Of a stretch of 60,248 nt of DNA, positions 1-7,535 are shown in pieces. The stretch spans positions 1-60,248 of the forward strand of contig JADZEK010000139.1 of the NCBI GenBank assembly GCA_020850595.1, in the 5' to 3' direction. The notes below the pieces were generated by a model. It saw only the letters and a list, made by a program, of their open reading frames with translations. It was not told where the DNA came from and did no database searches. The position numbers were made by a program, and so were the translations under genes. The stretch comes from Anaerolineales bacterium. GTDB taxonomy: Bacteria; Chloroflexota; Anaerolineae; Anaerolineales; UBA6663. Position 1 is the first letter of the stretch. Every line of letters begins with the position of its first letter.

Positions 1-165
1 CGCCAGCCCTCCAGGCCCGAAACACCCGTCGGCCGCGGCCCTGTCTCGGGTAGGGGCGTAGCGTGCTACGCCCCGGGCCGGCTATCAAATGGGTTTAGTT
101 TCTGAGCAACCCGGCCTCAGGTCGGTCGTCCTAGCGCAGCATTATGGCCGGTGACGCGCAGCGTC
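1..165 (+). repeat. Dispersed intergenic repeat, copy 1 (cut by window edge)
   Basis: This stretch is almost identical to 59076-59240 in the same orientation and without net gaps; the first 125 nt differ at only three positions (near 45, 92 and 118). The core (50-90) runs from GTAG to CTATCAAAT and holds a perfect 10-bp hairpin, ggggcgtagc / gctacgcccc, at 53-74. A further short palindrome, cccggta-g-taccggg, lies just after it at 169-183. The copy probably extends left of the window. No gene is visible in 1-283. Confidence 0.85.
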
Positions 166-283
166 TCGCCCGGTAGTACCGGGTGGCCTGTTTCTGAGCC
201 ACTTTCGGCACTCTCTCAGCGAACCGAATTTAGATGCGATTGCCCTCGCCATGAGCCTCACCCGTCCGGGTTGGCCGGCCCGG

Positions 284-2182
284 CTAGTCCTCCAGGGTGC
301 TTAGGTCGCCTTCCGGCAGGCCCTGCGCGCGGGCCTTGAGCACGCGGCGCATGATCTTGCCCGAGCGAGTCTTGGGCAGCTTGTCCACGATGGTCACCGT
401 TTCGGGCCGGGCAATCTTGCCCATGTGCGCCCCGACGTGCTCGATCAGCTCGGCCGAGAGGCCTGGCGAGGCCGTGAAGCCCTGGCGCAAGATGACAAAG
501 GCGTGGATGCCGATGCCCTTGATCTCGTGCGGCAAGCCGATGGCGGCCGCCTCGGCCACGGCCGGGTGGCTCACCAGCGCGCTCTCGATCTCGGCCGTGC
601 CCAGGCGGTAGCCGGACACCTTAATCACATCGTCCACGCGCCCGATGATCCAGTAGTAGCCGTCCACATCCCGCTTGGCCGAGTCGCCCGTGAGGTACTT
701 GCCGGGGAAGCGGCCCCAGTATTGGCGCACGTAACGCTCCGGGTCTTTGTAGACCGTGCGCAGCATGGCGGGCCAGGGCCGCAGCAGCACCAGGTTGCCT
801 TCGTCGCCGTCGGGAACCACCTTGCCCTCGTCATCCACGATCTCGGCTTGCTGGCCGAAGAACGGGCGCGTGCCCGAGCCGGGCTTGAGGGGCAAGGCCG
901 GCGTGGGCGTGATCATGAACATGCCCGTCTCGGTCTGCCACCAGGTATCCATAATCGGGCAGCGCTCGTGGCCGATCACGCGGTGATACCACTTCCAGGC
1001 TTCCGGGTTAATCGGCTCGCCGACCGTGCCCAGCAGGCGCAGGCTAGAAAGGTCGTGCTTGGCGGGCCAGTCCTCGCCGAAGCGCATCAGGCCGCGGATG
1101 GCGGTGGGCGCGGTGTAGTAGATGCTCAGGCGGTACTTCTCAATCAGGCTCCACCAGCGGTCAGGTTGGGGATAAGCCGGCGCGCCCTCGTACATGAAAT
1201 TGGTCGTGCCATTGAGCAGCGGGCTATAGACAATGTAGCTGTGGCCGGTGATCCACCCTGGATCGGCCGCGCACCAAAAGCGGTCCTCCGGCTGAAGATC
1301 GAAGACGTATTTCAAGGTCGTGTAGATGCCGACCATGTAGCCGCCGTGCGTGTGTACGATGGCCTTGGGCTTGCCGGTCGTGCCGGAGGTGTACAGAATG
1401 AACAGCGGGTCTTCGGCGTCCATCACCTCCGTGGCGCACTCGTCGCTGATGGCCGGGGCGCTCATAGCCTCGTGATACCACACGTCGCGGCCCGCCACCA
1501 CCGGCACGTCCGCTCCGGTGCGCTTGACGACGATCAGCTTTTCGACCAGGGGGCAGCGGGTCAGGGCCTCGTCCATGATCTTCTTGAGTTCGACGATCTT
1601 ACCGTTCAGGCAGGCCCCGTCGCAGGTGATCGCCACGCGGCTCTCGCTGTCGGCGATGCGCCCGGCCAGGCTGTCCACCGAGAAGCCGCCGTACACGACC
1701 GAGTGGATGGCGCCCAACTTGGCGCAGGCCAGCATGGCGACGATGATCTCAGGCACGCGGCCCATGTAGATGGTGACCCGGTCGCCCTTGGCGACGCCTA
1801 GCCCCTTCAGGACGTTGGCGAAGCGGCACACCTCGCGGTGCAGCGTGGCGTAAGAGAACTCGCGCACATCGCCCTTCTCGCCCTCCCACAGCAGCGCGGT
1901 CTTGTTGCGCGTGGCGCCGGCCTGGTAGCGGTCGAGGCAATTGTGCACGATGTTGACTTTGGCCCCGGTGAACCACTTGAAGAACGGCTTCTGCGATTCA
2001 TCGAGCACCTGCTCCCAGGGCGCATACCATTCCAACTCGCGGGCCTCCGCGGCCCAAAAACCCTCCAGGTCGGCGGCGGCGCGTTGGGCCAGCGCCTCCC
2101 AATCGGGCACGCGAGCGCCCTGCGCGACTTCCGCAGCGGGGTAGAAGACTTCACCGTGTAAGGCTGAGTTAGTATTGGTCAT
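284..2182 (-). CDS. acs: Acetyl-CoA synthetase (AMP-forming)
   Basis: A 632-residue enzyme that activates acetate to acetyl-CoA through acetyl-AMP in the cytoplasm, normal length for the family. Visible adenylation motifs, in order, are the P-loop YTSGTTGKPKAIVHTHGG, the core motif DTWWQTETG, the hinge and CoA region GRVDDVIKVSGYRLGTAEIE, and the C-terminal PKTRSGKIMRR with the catalytic lysine that is regulated by acetylation in known homologues. The reading frame stays open 25 codons further upstream, but the ATG at 2182 is preceded by GAGGAGG at good spacing and starts the conserved part, so it was chosen. The gene is monocistronic, with a promoter at 2215-2242. Confidence 0.97.
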   Translation of the reverse strand: MTNTNSALHGEVFYPAAEVAQGARVPDWEALAQRAAADLEGFWAAEARELEWYAPWEQVLDESQKPFFKWFTGAKVNIVHNCLDRYQAGATRNKTALLWEGEKGDVREFSYATLHREVCRFANVLKGLGVAKGDRVTIYMGRVPEIIVAMLACAKLGAIHSVVYGGFSVDSLAGRIADSESRVAITCDGACLNGKIVELKKIMDEALTRCPLVEKLIVVKRTGADVPVVAGRDVWYHEAMSAPAISDECATEVMDAEDPLFILYTSGTTGKPKAIVHTHGGYMVGIYTTLKYVFDLQPEDRFWCAADPGWITGHSYIVYSPLLNGTTNFMYEGAPAYPQPDRWWSLIEKYRLSIYYTAPTAIRGLMRFGEDWPAKHDLSSLRLLGTVGEPINPEAWKWYHRVIGHERCPIMDTWWQTETGMFMITPTPALPLKPGSGTRPFFGQQAEIVDDEGKVVPDGDEGNLVLLRPWPAMLRTVYKDPERYVRQYWGRFPGKYLTGDSAKRDVDGYYWIIGRVDDVIKVSGYRLGTAEIESALVSHPAVAEAAAIGLPHEIKGIGIHAFVILRQGFTASPGLSAELIEHVGAHMGKIARPETVTIVDKLPKTRSGKIMRRVLKARAQGLPEGDLSTLED

Positions 2183-2214
2183 CCGGGGCCTCCTCGAGCG
2201 ACGATAGACGAGGT

Positions 2215-2242
2215 ATTTTAGCCCCCGGGAGAAATCTGTCCA
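2215..2242 (-). promoter_or_regulatory. Sigma-70-like promoter of acs
   Basis: Read on the minus strand: TGGACA (2242-2237), a 16-nt spacer, and TAAAAT (2220-2215), about 33 nt before the acs start codon. It lies just downstream of the terminator hairpin of the preceding lipoprotein gene, so acs has its own transcription start. Confidence 0.55.
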
Positions 2243-2258
2243 GCGCGCGCCAGACAAC

Positions 2259-2294
2259 CCACCGCCCCGGCCGGTGGTCTGGTCGGGGCGGTGG
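2259..2294 (-). terminator. Hairpin after the FecR-LysM lipoprotein gene
   Basis: A perfect 10-bp stem, ccaccgcccc / ggggcggtgg, with a 16-nt loop lies 45 nt after the stop codon of the lipoprotein gene and before the acs promoter. It has no T-run, so termination efficiency is uncertain. Confidence 0.5.
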
Positions 2295-2339
2295 CGCGCT
2301 CGAAACAGCCGCGCGGCGCACAGCGGCGGCGTGGCCGCG

Positions 2340-3809
2340 CTACGGCGCGCAGGCCACGTCGGTGTAACTCCAATTGGCGACCGCCTCTTGCCCGTCGGCG
2401 GAGATGACCCCGGCGTTGCCCAGGCCGGTGGTGCAGTGCGGGAAGATCACGTCGAAGACCTGGCCGGGGTTATAACTGTAGGGCAACACGCCGCCGCTGG
2501 CCGACACCGTCACGCGGATGGTGTAGCTGCCGGTGCTCGAGCCGCAGTTGTCCACGCAGTGCCACTCCAGCGCGATGGTCAGCGGCGGCGCGGCGGGCGT
2601 GCTGGTGAAGGCCGGCGTGTTGGTCGCCACCGGCAAGCCCGGATACAGCGACGGGAACTGCGGGGCGCACACCGGGCCGGGCGAAATGTTGCCCCATTGC
2701 ACCTGCGGGATGGCGAGCACCTGCCCGGCGCGCACGTTGAACGTGGCGGGCAGGTTGTTGGCTTGCGCGATGGCCCCCGGCAGCACGCCGTAGCCGCGCC
2801 CAATGCAGAAGATGGTCTCGCCGCCCAGCACGGTGTGGTAGCCCATGATGGGCGCGGCCGGGAGGGGCGTGAAGGGCCGCGGCGTTACGGTCGCCTGAAA
2901 GACCGGCAGCGTGGGCGAGGGCACCGGCGTGTGCGTCGGCGGTTCCGGCGTGAACGTCTCGGTCGCGGCGGCCGTGGGCGGCTCTGGCGTCAGGGTCGGC
3001 GCCTCGGGCGGCAGCGTGGCCGTGTCGCTGGGCGCCTCCGTCGGCGCGGCCGTCTCCGACGCCGCGGCGGTGGCGCTGGGCGGCGCGGTGTGCGTGGGCG
3101 TGGCGCTGGCCACCACTGGCACCGTGGCCGAGCCTTGGGCCACCGCCTCGGTGCCCAAATAAGCGAACTGCGTAGACTCGGGCACGTTGACGCCCCACGC
3201 GCCGTAGTCGGCGAACGTCATCGGGTCGGGGTTGGCGTTGTCGGCCGCGTCTTCCAGCTTATAGCCGCTGGGGATCGCCACGCTGCCGAAGCCGCACACG
3301 CCCTCCAGGCAGGTGACGTTCACCTGGCGCTGGTCGGGACGATACTCAACGCTCAGGTAGGCGCTGCGCGCCAGGGCGATGCCGAAGGGCGTGTTCACGT
3401 CCAGCGCGCCGCCGTTCAGCAGCACCCACACCAGGCCCTGCTTCAGGTCGAGCGTGGTCAGCAGGCTGTCGAGGTACGGGTTGAGTTGGGTGATGCTGAA
3501 CTCGGTATCCTCGGTCACGTAGACCTTGCTGCCCTCGGTGAGCGTGAGCGTGGCGCGCCCGTCGGGGCCGGTGCGCACCTCGCTGCCTTCGGGCAGGGGG
3601 GTGAGCAGGCTGGCCGCCTGCCACTCACCGTTGGCCGAGGAGCGCACGTCCACGTCGCCGGCCAGATCGCTAAAGACGGCCTTGCGCTCAGTGTCGGGGC
3701 CGATTGGCCCGCCGGTCGGGGTGGGCAGATACACCAGGTTGCGCTGGCAGGCGCCCAGCAGCAGCGCGGCCGCCAGCAGCCACCCCAGGCGAGCGAACAG
3801 GGAACGCAT
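2340..3809 (-). CDS. FecR-domain lipoprotein with LysM domain
   Basis: A 489-residue predicted lipoprotein. The N-terminus is a short hydrophobic signal ending in the lipobox LLGAC (Cys21), so it should be anchored outside the cytoplasmic membrane. Residues about 45-165 match a FecR domain (AVFSDLAGDVDVRSS, then VRTGPDGRATLTL). About 235-320 is a Pro/Thr/Ala-rich linker, and about 326-373 is a LysM-type module (YHTVLGGETIFCIGRGYGV) that would bind peptidoglycan or glycan. The last 100 residues resemble an Ig-like fold with several cysteines. Upstream codons open in frame were rejected because the lipoprotein signal starts at 3809. No FecI sigma factor or TonB receptor is nearby, so this is a cell-wall-associated FecR protein rather than an iron regulator. 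Confidence 0.88.
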   Translation of the reverse strand: MRSLFARLGWLLAAALLLGACQRNLVYLPTPTGGPIGPDTERKAVFSDLAGDVDVRSSANGEWQAASLLTPLPEGSEVRTGPDGRATLTLTEGSKVYVTEDTEFSITQLNPYLDSLLTTLDLKQGLVWVLLNGGALDVNTPFGIALARSAYLSVEYRPDQRQVNVTCLEGVCGFGSVAIPSGYKLEDAADNANPDPMTFADYGAWGVNVPESTQFAYLGTEAVAQGSATVPVVASATPTHTAPPSATAAASETAAPTEAPSDTATLPPEAPTLTPEPPTAAATETFTPEPPTHTPVPSPTLPVFQATVTPRPFTPLPAAPIMGYHTVLGGETIFCIGRGYGVLPGAIAQANNLPATFNVRAGQVLAIPQVQWGNISPGPVCAPQFPSLYPGLPVATNTPAFTSTPAAPPLTIALEWHCVDNCGSSTGSYTIRVTVSASGGVLPYSYNPGQVFDVIFPHCTTGLGNAGVISADGQEAVANWSYTDVACAP

Positions 3810-3941
3810 CACGGCAGTGTCACCATTTCTAGGCGCGGCCCCGAAGCGAGGCGATTGGGGCGAGTGTAGCACGGTTCCACCCGGCCCGACGCGGCTCACG
3901 GAGCCAGATGCAAGAGGTGTGCCGCGACGGCCCGCCGCCCG

Positions 3942-4226
3942 CTAGCGCAGTTCCAGCGGCGCGTCCACGATCTCCACTTCCGGCCGGTTGCGCTCGATCC
4001 AGCGCAGCACCTGCTGCAGTTCCGCCTGCGCCCGGGCGCTGTCGTTGGCGACGGCCACCAGGGCCAGCTCGGCCGACTGCCACACGTCCTGCAGGTCTAC
4101 CTCGGCCGCGGCGATGTTGAACTCGCGCCGCAGCCGCGCCAGCAGCGGCTTGAGGCGGCCGCGCTTGTCCTTCAGCGACTCGCAGCCGGGCAGATACAGG
4201 CGCAGGCGGCAGGCGGCGATGATCAT
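3942..4226 (-). CDS. DUF503 (YlxP-like) protein
   Basis: A 94-residue protein matching the DUF503 family along its full length: MIIAACRLRLYLPGC, then SLKDKRGRLKPLLARLR, then AAAEVDLQDVWQSAELALV. Homologues are small ferredoxin-like-fold proteins, often near ribosome-maturation genes; their biochemical role is not settled. ATG 4226 was chosen over a TTG two codons upstream because family members start MII and a -10-like TAGAAT ends 7 nt before this ATG. It is divergent from the DUF4230 gene across 101 bp. Confidence 0.9.
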   Translation of the reverse strand: MIIAACRLRLYLPGCESLKDKRGRLKPLLARLRREFNIAAAEVDLQDVWQSAELALVAVANDSARAQAELQQVLRWIERNRPEVEIVDAPLELR

Positions 4227-4233
4227 GCTCAAA

Positions 4234-4239
4234 ATTCTA
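4234..4239 (-). promoter_or_regulatory. -10 element, leaderless start of DUF503 gene
   Basis: TAGAAT on the minus strand, 7 nt before the ATG at 4226. A transcript starting the usual distance from it would begin at or next to the start codon. No convincing -35 is seen. Confidence 0.5.
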
Positions 4240-4315
4240 GCATAGAGGCTTTTGGCGCGAAGCGGGGTTAATGACCTGTGAAAGCAAGCGCGCCGTATCG
4301 GCTGGTTGGGAAGGA

Positions 4316-4321
4316 TATAAT
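4316..4321 (+). promoter_or_regulatory. -10 element, leaderless start of DUF4230 gene
   Basis: A perfect TATAAT lies 6 nt before the ATG at 4328. There is no Shine-Dalgarno sequence between them and no clear -35. Confidence 0.6.
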
Positions 4322-4327
4322 CACGCT

Positions 4328-5005
4328 ATGTCGAAAACATTGGCAACGGTGTTGGTGGTGGGGCTGCTGCTGATTACGGCGCTGACCGGTTATGCGCTGG
4401 TGAGCGCGGTGCAGACCGTGACCAATGCGCCCGCGACGGCCGGGGCCGGGCTGGTCACCCAGGTGAATGAGATCATGCACCCGACGCCCAAGGTCTACCC
4501 CGACCCCGTGTCGGTGGTGCTGCAAGTTAAGGCGCTCTCGCGGCTGGAGAGCGCCCAGTACACCATTGAGAAGGTCATTACGGCCGAGACGGGGCAAGGT
4601 TCGCTCGGGGCGCTCTTCGGCGACCGGCTGCTGTTCGTCGGCCACGGCGATGTGATCGCGGGCGTAGACTTGAGCCGGGTGCAGACCAGCGACATCACCA
4701 TCACCGAAGACGGGCGCGTCACCTTCATCATGCCCGCGCCCGAAATTTTCTTCACGGCGCTCGACAACGATAAGAGCTACGTCTACGACCGCGAGACAGG
4801 CCTGTTCACCAAGGGCGACGAGAACCTGGAGACCCAGGCCCGGCAGGTGGCGACGGTGGAGATCGAGCGCGCCGCGCTGGAAGGCGGCATCCTGACGACC
4901 GCTCAGACCAACGCCCAGGCGTTTATGGAGAGCCTGCTGATCTCGCTCGGCTTCAGCCAGGTGGTCATCGTGCAGGCGACGCCCATCCCGCCGGCCACGC
5001 CCTGA
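4328..5005 (+). CDS. DUF4230 membrane-anchored protein
   Basis: A 225-residue protein with one N-terminal membrane segment (about residues 5-27, LATVLVVGLLLITALTGYAL) and an extracytoplasmic DUF4230 domain. The domain shows the family pattern: LSRLESAQYTIEKVI, VGHGDVIAGVDLSRV, ITEDGRVTFIMPAPEIF and the C-terminal amphipathic segment with RQVATVEIERAALEGG. The function of the family is unknown. The first 19 codons of the open frame precede a TATAAT box and were excluded; ATG 4328 gives a clean membrane anchor. It converges on the octanoyltransferase gene across a repeat-bearing spacer. Confidence 0.88.
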   Translation: MSKTLATVLVVGLLLITALTGYALVSAVQTVTNAPATAGAGLVTQVNEIMHPTPKVYPDPVSVVLQVKALSRLESAQYTIEKVITAETGQGSLGALFGDRLLFVGHGDVIAGVDLSRVQTSDITITEDGRVTFIMPAPEIFFTALDNDKSYVYDRETGLFTKGDENLETQARQVATVEIERAALEGGILTTAQTNAQAFMESLLISLGFSQVVIVQATPIPPATP

Positions 5006-5084
5006 ACGCGGACCAGTCTGGCCAGACCCTGTTTCTAATTGACGTGTGCCATCTCCGCGCCCGCCTGCCGCGGCGCCGCCTGGT

Positions 5085-5125
5085 GTAGCGGCGCAGCGCG
5101 CTGCGCCCCGCGCCCGCTACCAAAT
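5085..5125 (+). repeat. Diverged hairpin-repeat module, copy 4
   Basis: A 41-nt module, GTAG to CTACCAAAT, the same length as the cores of the other three copies. It holds a 9-bp palindromic stem, ggcgcagcg / cgctgcgcc, at 5090-5107, centred at the same offset as in the other copies but with a different sequence. It lies between the convergent 3' ends of the DUF4230 and LipM genes, where it may also act as a terminator. A fragment resembling the repeat's left end (gtcattcc) follows at 5132-5139. Confidence 0.6.
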
Positions 5126-5175
5126 CGGCCGCGTCATTCCATGCGGCCGCCATTCTTGTCTGGCCGCCGCTCAGC

Positions 5176-6030
5176 CTACGGCACGCGCTCGTTCCAGGCG
5201 GTGGTGCTGTACTTTTCGGTGTAGAGCTGCTCGGCGGCGGCGGCCTCGGCGGGCGTGAGCGGGCCGGGCACGAGGGTCAGGTTGAGGGCCGCGCTAAAAC
5301 CGGCGGCCATGGCGGCGGCGGCCTCGCCCCAAGTGACCTCCCGGCCGAGCACTTCGCCCAGCGTGGCGGCCCGCTGCGCCACGCGCGCGGCGGCAGTCCG
5401 GCGGGCGGCCTCGTCCGCGAAGGCCAACGCCTCCACAATGCGGGTGATGTCGCCGCCCAGCGGCAGCGTGCCGTGCTGGAGCACGACGCCGTGCCTGCGC
5501 ACCTGCGCGCTCCCCAACAGCTTGCGCGGGTGCTCGCCCAGGCCCACGGTGATCTCATAATTCGAAGGCACCTCAAAGCAGACCGGGCCTTTGGCCGGCC
5601 CCTGCTCGGCGGCGCTGTATTGCTGGTCGGCGCGCGCGCTTAGGCCCAATCGCTGCAAGCCCTGGGTCAGGCCCGCGCTCAGGCGCTGGTAGCTCTCAAT
5701 CACGCCGCCCACCACGCGCGGCTCATCCATCGGCGCGATGACCGAGTAGGTCAGCTCGTCAGTGTGCAGGATGGCGCGCCCGCCGGTCGGGCGGCGCACC
5801 AGGCCCCAGCCGCGCGCGGCCAGCCGGGCGCGGTCGGCATCGCTGCTGGGCTGAGCGTAGCCGAGCGACAGGCACGGCGGCGCCCAGCCGAAGAAGCGCA
5901 GCGTGGGCGTGCCCCCCGCGCCCGGCTTGTTGGCGAGCAAGATCGCCTCGTCAATCGCCATGTTGCGCGGGCCGTCGCTGAAGGGCGTGCGCAGCAGCCG
6001 CCAGGTGGCGGGCGGGTAAACCGCAGACAT
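5176..6030 (-). CDS. lipM: LipM-type octanoyltransferase / lipoate ligase family
   Basis: A 284-residue BPL/LplA/LipB-fold protein. It shows the family sequence VRRPTGGRAILHTDELTYSV at about 79-98 and the LipM-type active-site segment VCFEVPSNYEI with Cys151, followed by RKLLGSAQ (Lys170). In LipM the equivalent cysteine carries the octanoyl group from octanoyl-ACP to a lipoyl domain such as GcvH. The cysteine favours LipM over an ATP-dependent LplA ligase, but the two are close relatives. The gene lies 12 nt downstream of a methyltransferase gene, probably in one transcript. Confidence 0.85.
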   Translation of the reverse strand: MSAVYPPATWRLLRTPFSDGPRNMAIDEAILLANKPGAGGTPTLRFFGWAPPCLSLGYAQPSSDADRARLAARGWGLVRRPTGGRAILHTDELTYSVIAPMDEPRVVGGVIESYQRLSAGLTQGLQRLGLSARADQQYSAAEQGPAKGPVCFEVPSNYEITVGLGEHPRKLLGSAQVRRHGVVLQHGTLPLGGDITRIVEALAFADEAARRTAAARVAQRAATLGEVLGREVTWGEAAAAMAAGFSAALNLTLVPGPLTPAEAAAAEQLYTEKYSTTAWNERVP

Positions 6031-6042
6031 CTCAGCTCGTTT

Positions 6043-6807
6043 CTAGGCGCGCACCAGGCGCGTCAGCAAGACCGGTTGGGTCAGCACCAGGCGGGCTGGG
6101 CGCGTGGCCCGTTGCAGGCCCAGCAGCGCCGCCTCCAGCAGGTCGTCGCTGGGCAAACCGTACTCGTCATTCTCGTCCAGGTGGCCGCTCAGTTCGTCCA
6201 GGTCGTCGAAGAATAAGCGAAACTCAAATTGGTCCGCGGCCTCGGGTGTGAACCCCAGCGCGGGCGCGGCAGCGATGGCGGCCGTGGCCGCCGCGAAGTT
6301 GGGCTGCATATTTCCGGTGGCCAGCTCGCCCAGCACCGCCGCCTCGTAGTCCTCCGGCCCCACGCCGGCCTCGGGCGCGCCCGGGCGCAGGGTCCACAGC
6401 GCCAGCGGCAGCGGGTCGGCCGCCGGGTGTATATCCACCAGCCGCCCGCCGGGGCGCAGCACGCGGCGCGCCTCGGCCAGGGCGGGCGTCATGTCCGCGG
6501 GCGGCAGGCAGCACAGCGACCAGGTGAAGCAGGCCACGTCCACGGCGGCCGCGGGCAAGCTCAGGGCGCGGCCATCGCCGGCCAGCAGGCGCACTGCGGG
6601 CGCGTTCATGTGCGGCTGGGCGCGGGCGGCCGCGCCTAGCTCGGCCAGGTCTGGCTCCAGGGCCAGCCACAGCGCGGCGTCGCGCGCCAGGTCCCAGGCC
6701 AACCGCCCGTCGCCCGCGCCAATCTCCAGCACGCGCCACCCGCCAAAATCGGCCAGGGCGCGCAGGTGGGCCAGTTCCAGGTTAGCAGGGTCAACGCGCA
6801 TAGGCAT
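6043..6807 (-). CDS. Class I SAM-dependent methyltransferase
   Basis: A 254-residue protein with a standard methyltransferase core. Motif I is VLEIGAGDGRLAWDLA, followed by an acidic strand end ALEPDLAEL, then DVACFTWSLCCLPP and the post-motif segment LRPGGRLVDIHP. The substrate is unknown; the long acidic C-terminal region (FFDDLDELSGHLDENDEYG) is unusual. ATG 6807 was chosen because TATAAT ends 6 nt before it; the upstream 57 codons of open frame overlap the divergent lipoprotein promoter region. It heads a probable two-gene unit with the lipM-like gene. Confidence 0.85.
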   Translation of the reverse strand: MPMRVDPANLELAHLRALADFGGWRVLEIGAGDGRLAWDLARDAALWLALEPDLAELGAAARAQPHMNAPAVRLLAGDGRALSLPAAAVDVACFTWSLCCLPPADMTPALAEARRVLRPGGRLVDIHPAADPLPLALWTLRPGAPEAGVGPEDYEAAVLGELATGNMQPNFAAATAAIAAAPALGFTPEAADQFEFRLFFDDLDELSGHLDENDEYGLPSDDLLEAALLGLQRATRPARLVLTQPVLLTRLVRA

Positions 6808-6813
6808 AGGGGC

Positions 6814-6819
6814 ATTATA
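6814..6819 (-). promoter_or_regulatory. -10 element, leaderless start of methyltransferase gene
   Basis: TATAAT on the minus strand, 6 nt before ATG 6807, the same arrangement as at 4316 and 26401. Confidence 0.6.
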
Positions 6820-6860
6820 AAAGAAAGCGGGCGGTGGAACCGCGCCCAGCCGAAACACGT

Positions 6861-6866
6861 TAGAAT
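6861..6866 (+). promoter_or_regulatory. Possible -10 of the small lipoprotein gene
   Basis: TAGAAT, 36 nt before the lipoprotein ATG, which has its own Shine-Dalgarno. No good -35 is visible. It is divergent from the methyltransferase -10 element 42 nt away. Confidence 0.35.
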
Positions 6867-6902
6867 CCGCAGGAAGATTTGTCGGGGGAGAAGGAGGCCA
6901 AG

Positions 6903-7463
6903 ATGCGACGGTGGCTGTGCGGGCTGCTGCTCGGCTGGCTGCTGGCGGGCTGCGCCCCAGGCGTGGTGGCAACTTCAACCGAAGTGATGCCGGTCGGCCG
7001 CACTGCGCCGGCCCAGGCTGAGGTCACGGCGACGCCGCCCATGCAGGTGACAGCGGGCAGCGCCGGCGTGGAGGCGACGCCGGGCCGCGACCAGGCCGCG
7101 ACCGAAGCGGTGGTGTTCACCCGCGGCGGCGGGATCACTGGCCAGGCGCAGACCTGGACGATCTACACAGATGGCACGATCAAGCTGGCAGCGGGCGACG
7201 GCGCGGCCGCGCAGGCCCTGACCGGCGTGACGGCCGAGCAGGTCAGCGCGCTGCTGGCCGGGTTGGACGCGCTGGGGTTCTTCGACCTGAGCGACGCCTA
7301 CGGCGCGGACGACCCGTGCGCCGATTGTTACCACTACAGCCTCACGGTGACGAGCACCGGCCGCGCCAAGACCGTGACCACGCACGACGCGGCCCGCGAC
7401 GCCCCGCCTGAGTTGGAGCAGGCGCTGGGGCTGGTCAAGGCGCTGCTGGCGACGGCGAGCTAG
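6903..7463 (+). CDS. Small lipoprotein, unknown function
   Basis: A 186-residue predicted lipoprotein: a short hydrophobic signal ends in the lipobox LLAGC (Cys17). A low-complexity linker follows to about residue 70, then a globular domain with WTIYTDGTIKLAAGDG, SALLAGLDALGFFDLSDAYG, the cysteine pair DDPCADCYHY and LTVTSTGRAKTVTTHD. This resembles uncharacterised lipoproteins common in Chloroflexota; I cannot give a function. GGAGG stands 7 nt before the ATG at 6903. It ends 20 nt before a strong shared terminator. Confidence 0.8.
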   Translation: MRRWLCGLLLGWLLAGCAPGVVATSTEVMPVGRTAPAQAEVTATPPMQVTAGSAGVEATPGRDQAATEAVVFTRGGGITGQAQTWTIYTDGTIKLAAGDGAAAQALTGVTAEQVSALLAGLDALGFFDLSDAYGADDPCADCYHYSLTVTSTGRAKTVTTHDAARDAPPELEQALGLVKALLATAS

Positions 7464-7483
7464 GCCGGCCTGACCAAACAAAA

Positions 7484-7517
7484 AACACCGCCCGGAACGC
7501 GTGTTCCGGGCGGTGTT
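7484..7517. terminator. Bidirectional terminator hairpin
   Basis: A perfect 15-bp stem, aacaccgcccggaac / gttccgggcggtgtt, with a 4-nt loop, between the convergent small lipoprotein and M4 protease genes. It is preceded by an A-run (T-run for the minus strand), so it is strongest for transcripts from the right. Confidence 0.9.
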
Positions 7518-7535
7518 GGTTAACCGGTGCGGCGG

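Noticed and set aside
425..1801. Long plus-strand open frame over acs
   Set aside because: It is antisense to a textbook acetyl-CoA synthetase; His/Arg/Ala-rich translation without family features, a by-product of high GC.
2274..3869. Long plus-strand open frame over the FecR-LysM gene
   Set aside because: Arg/Gly-rich low-complexity translation; the minus strand has a signal peptide and recognisable domains.
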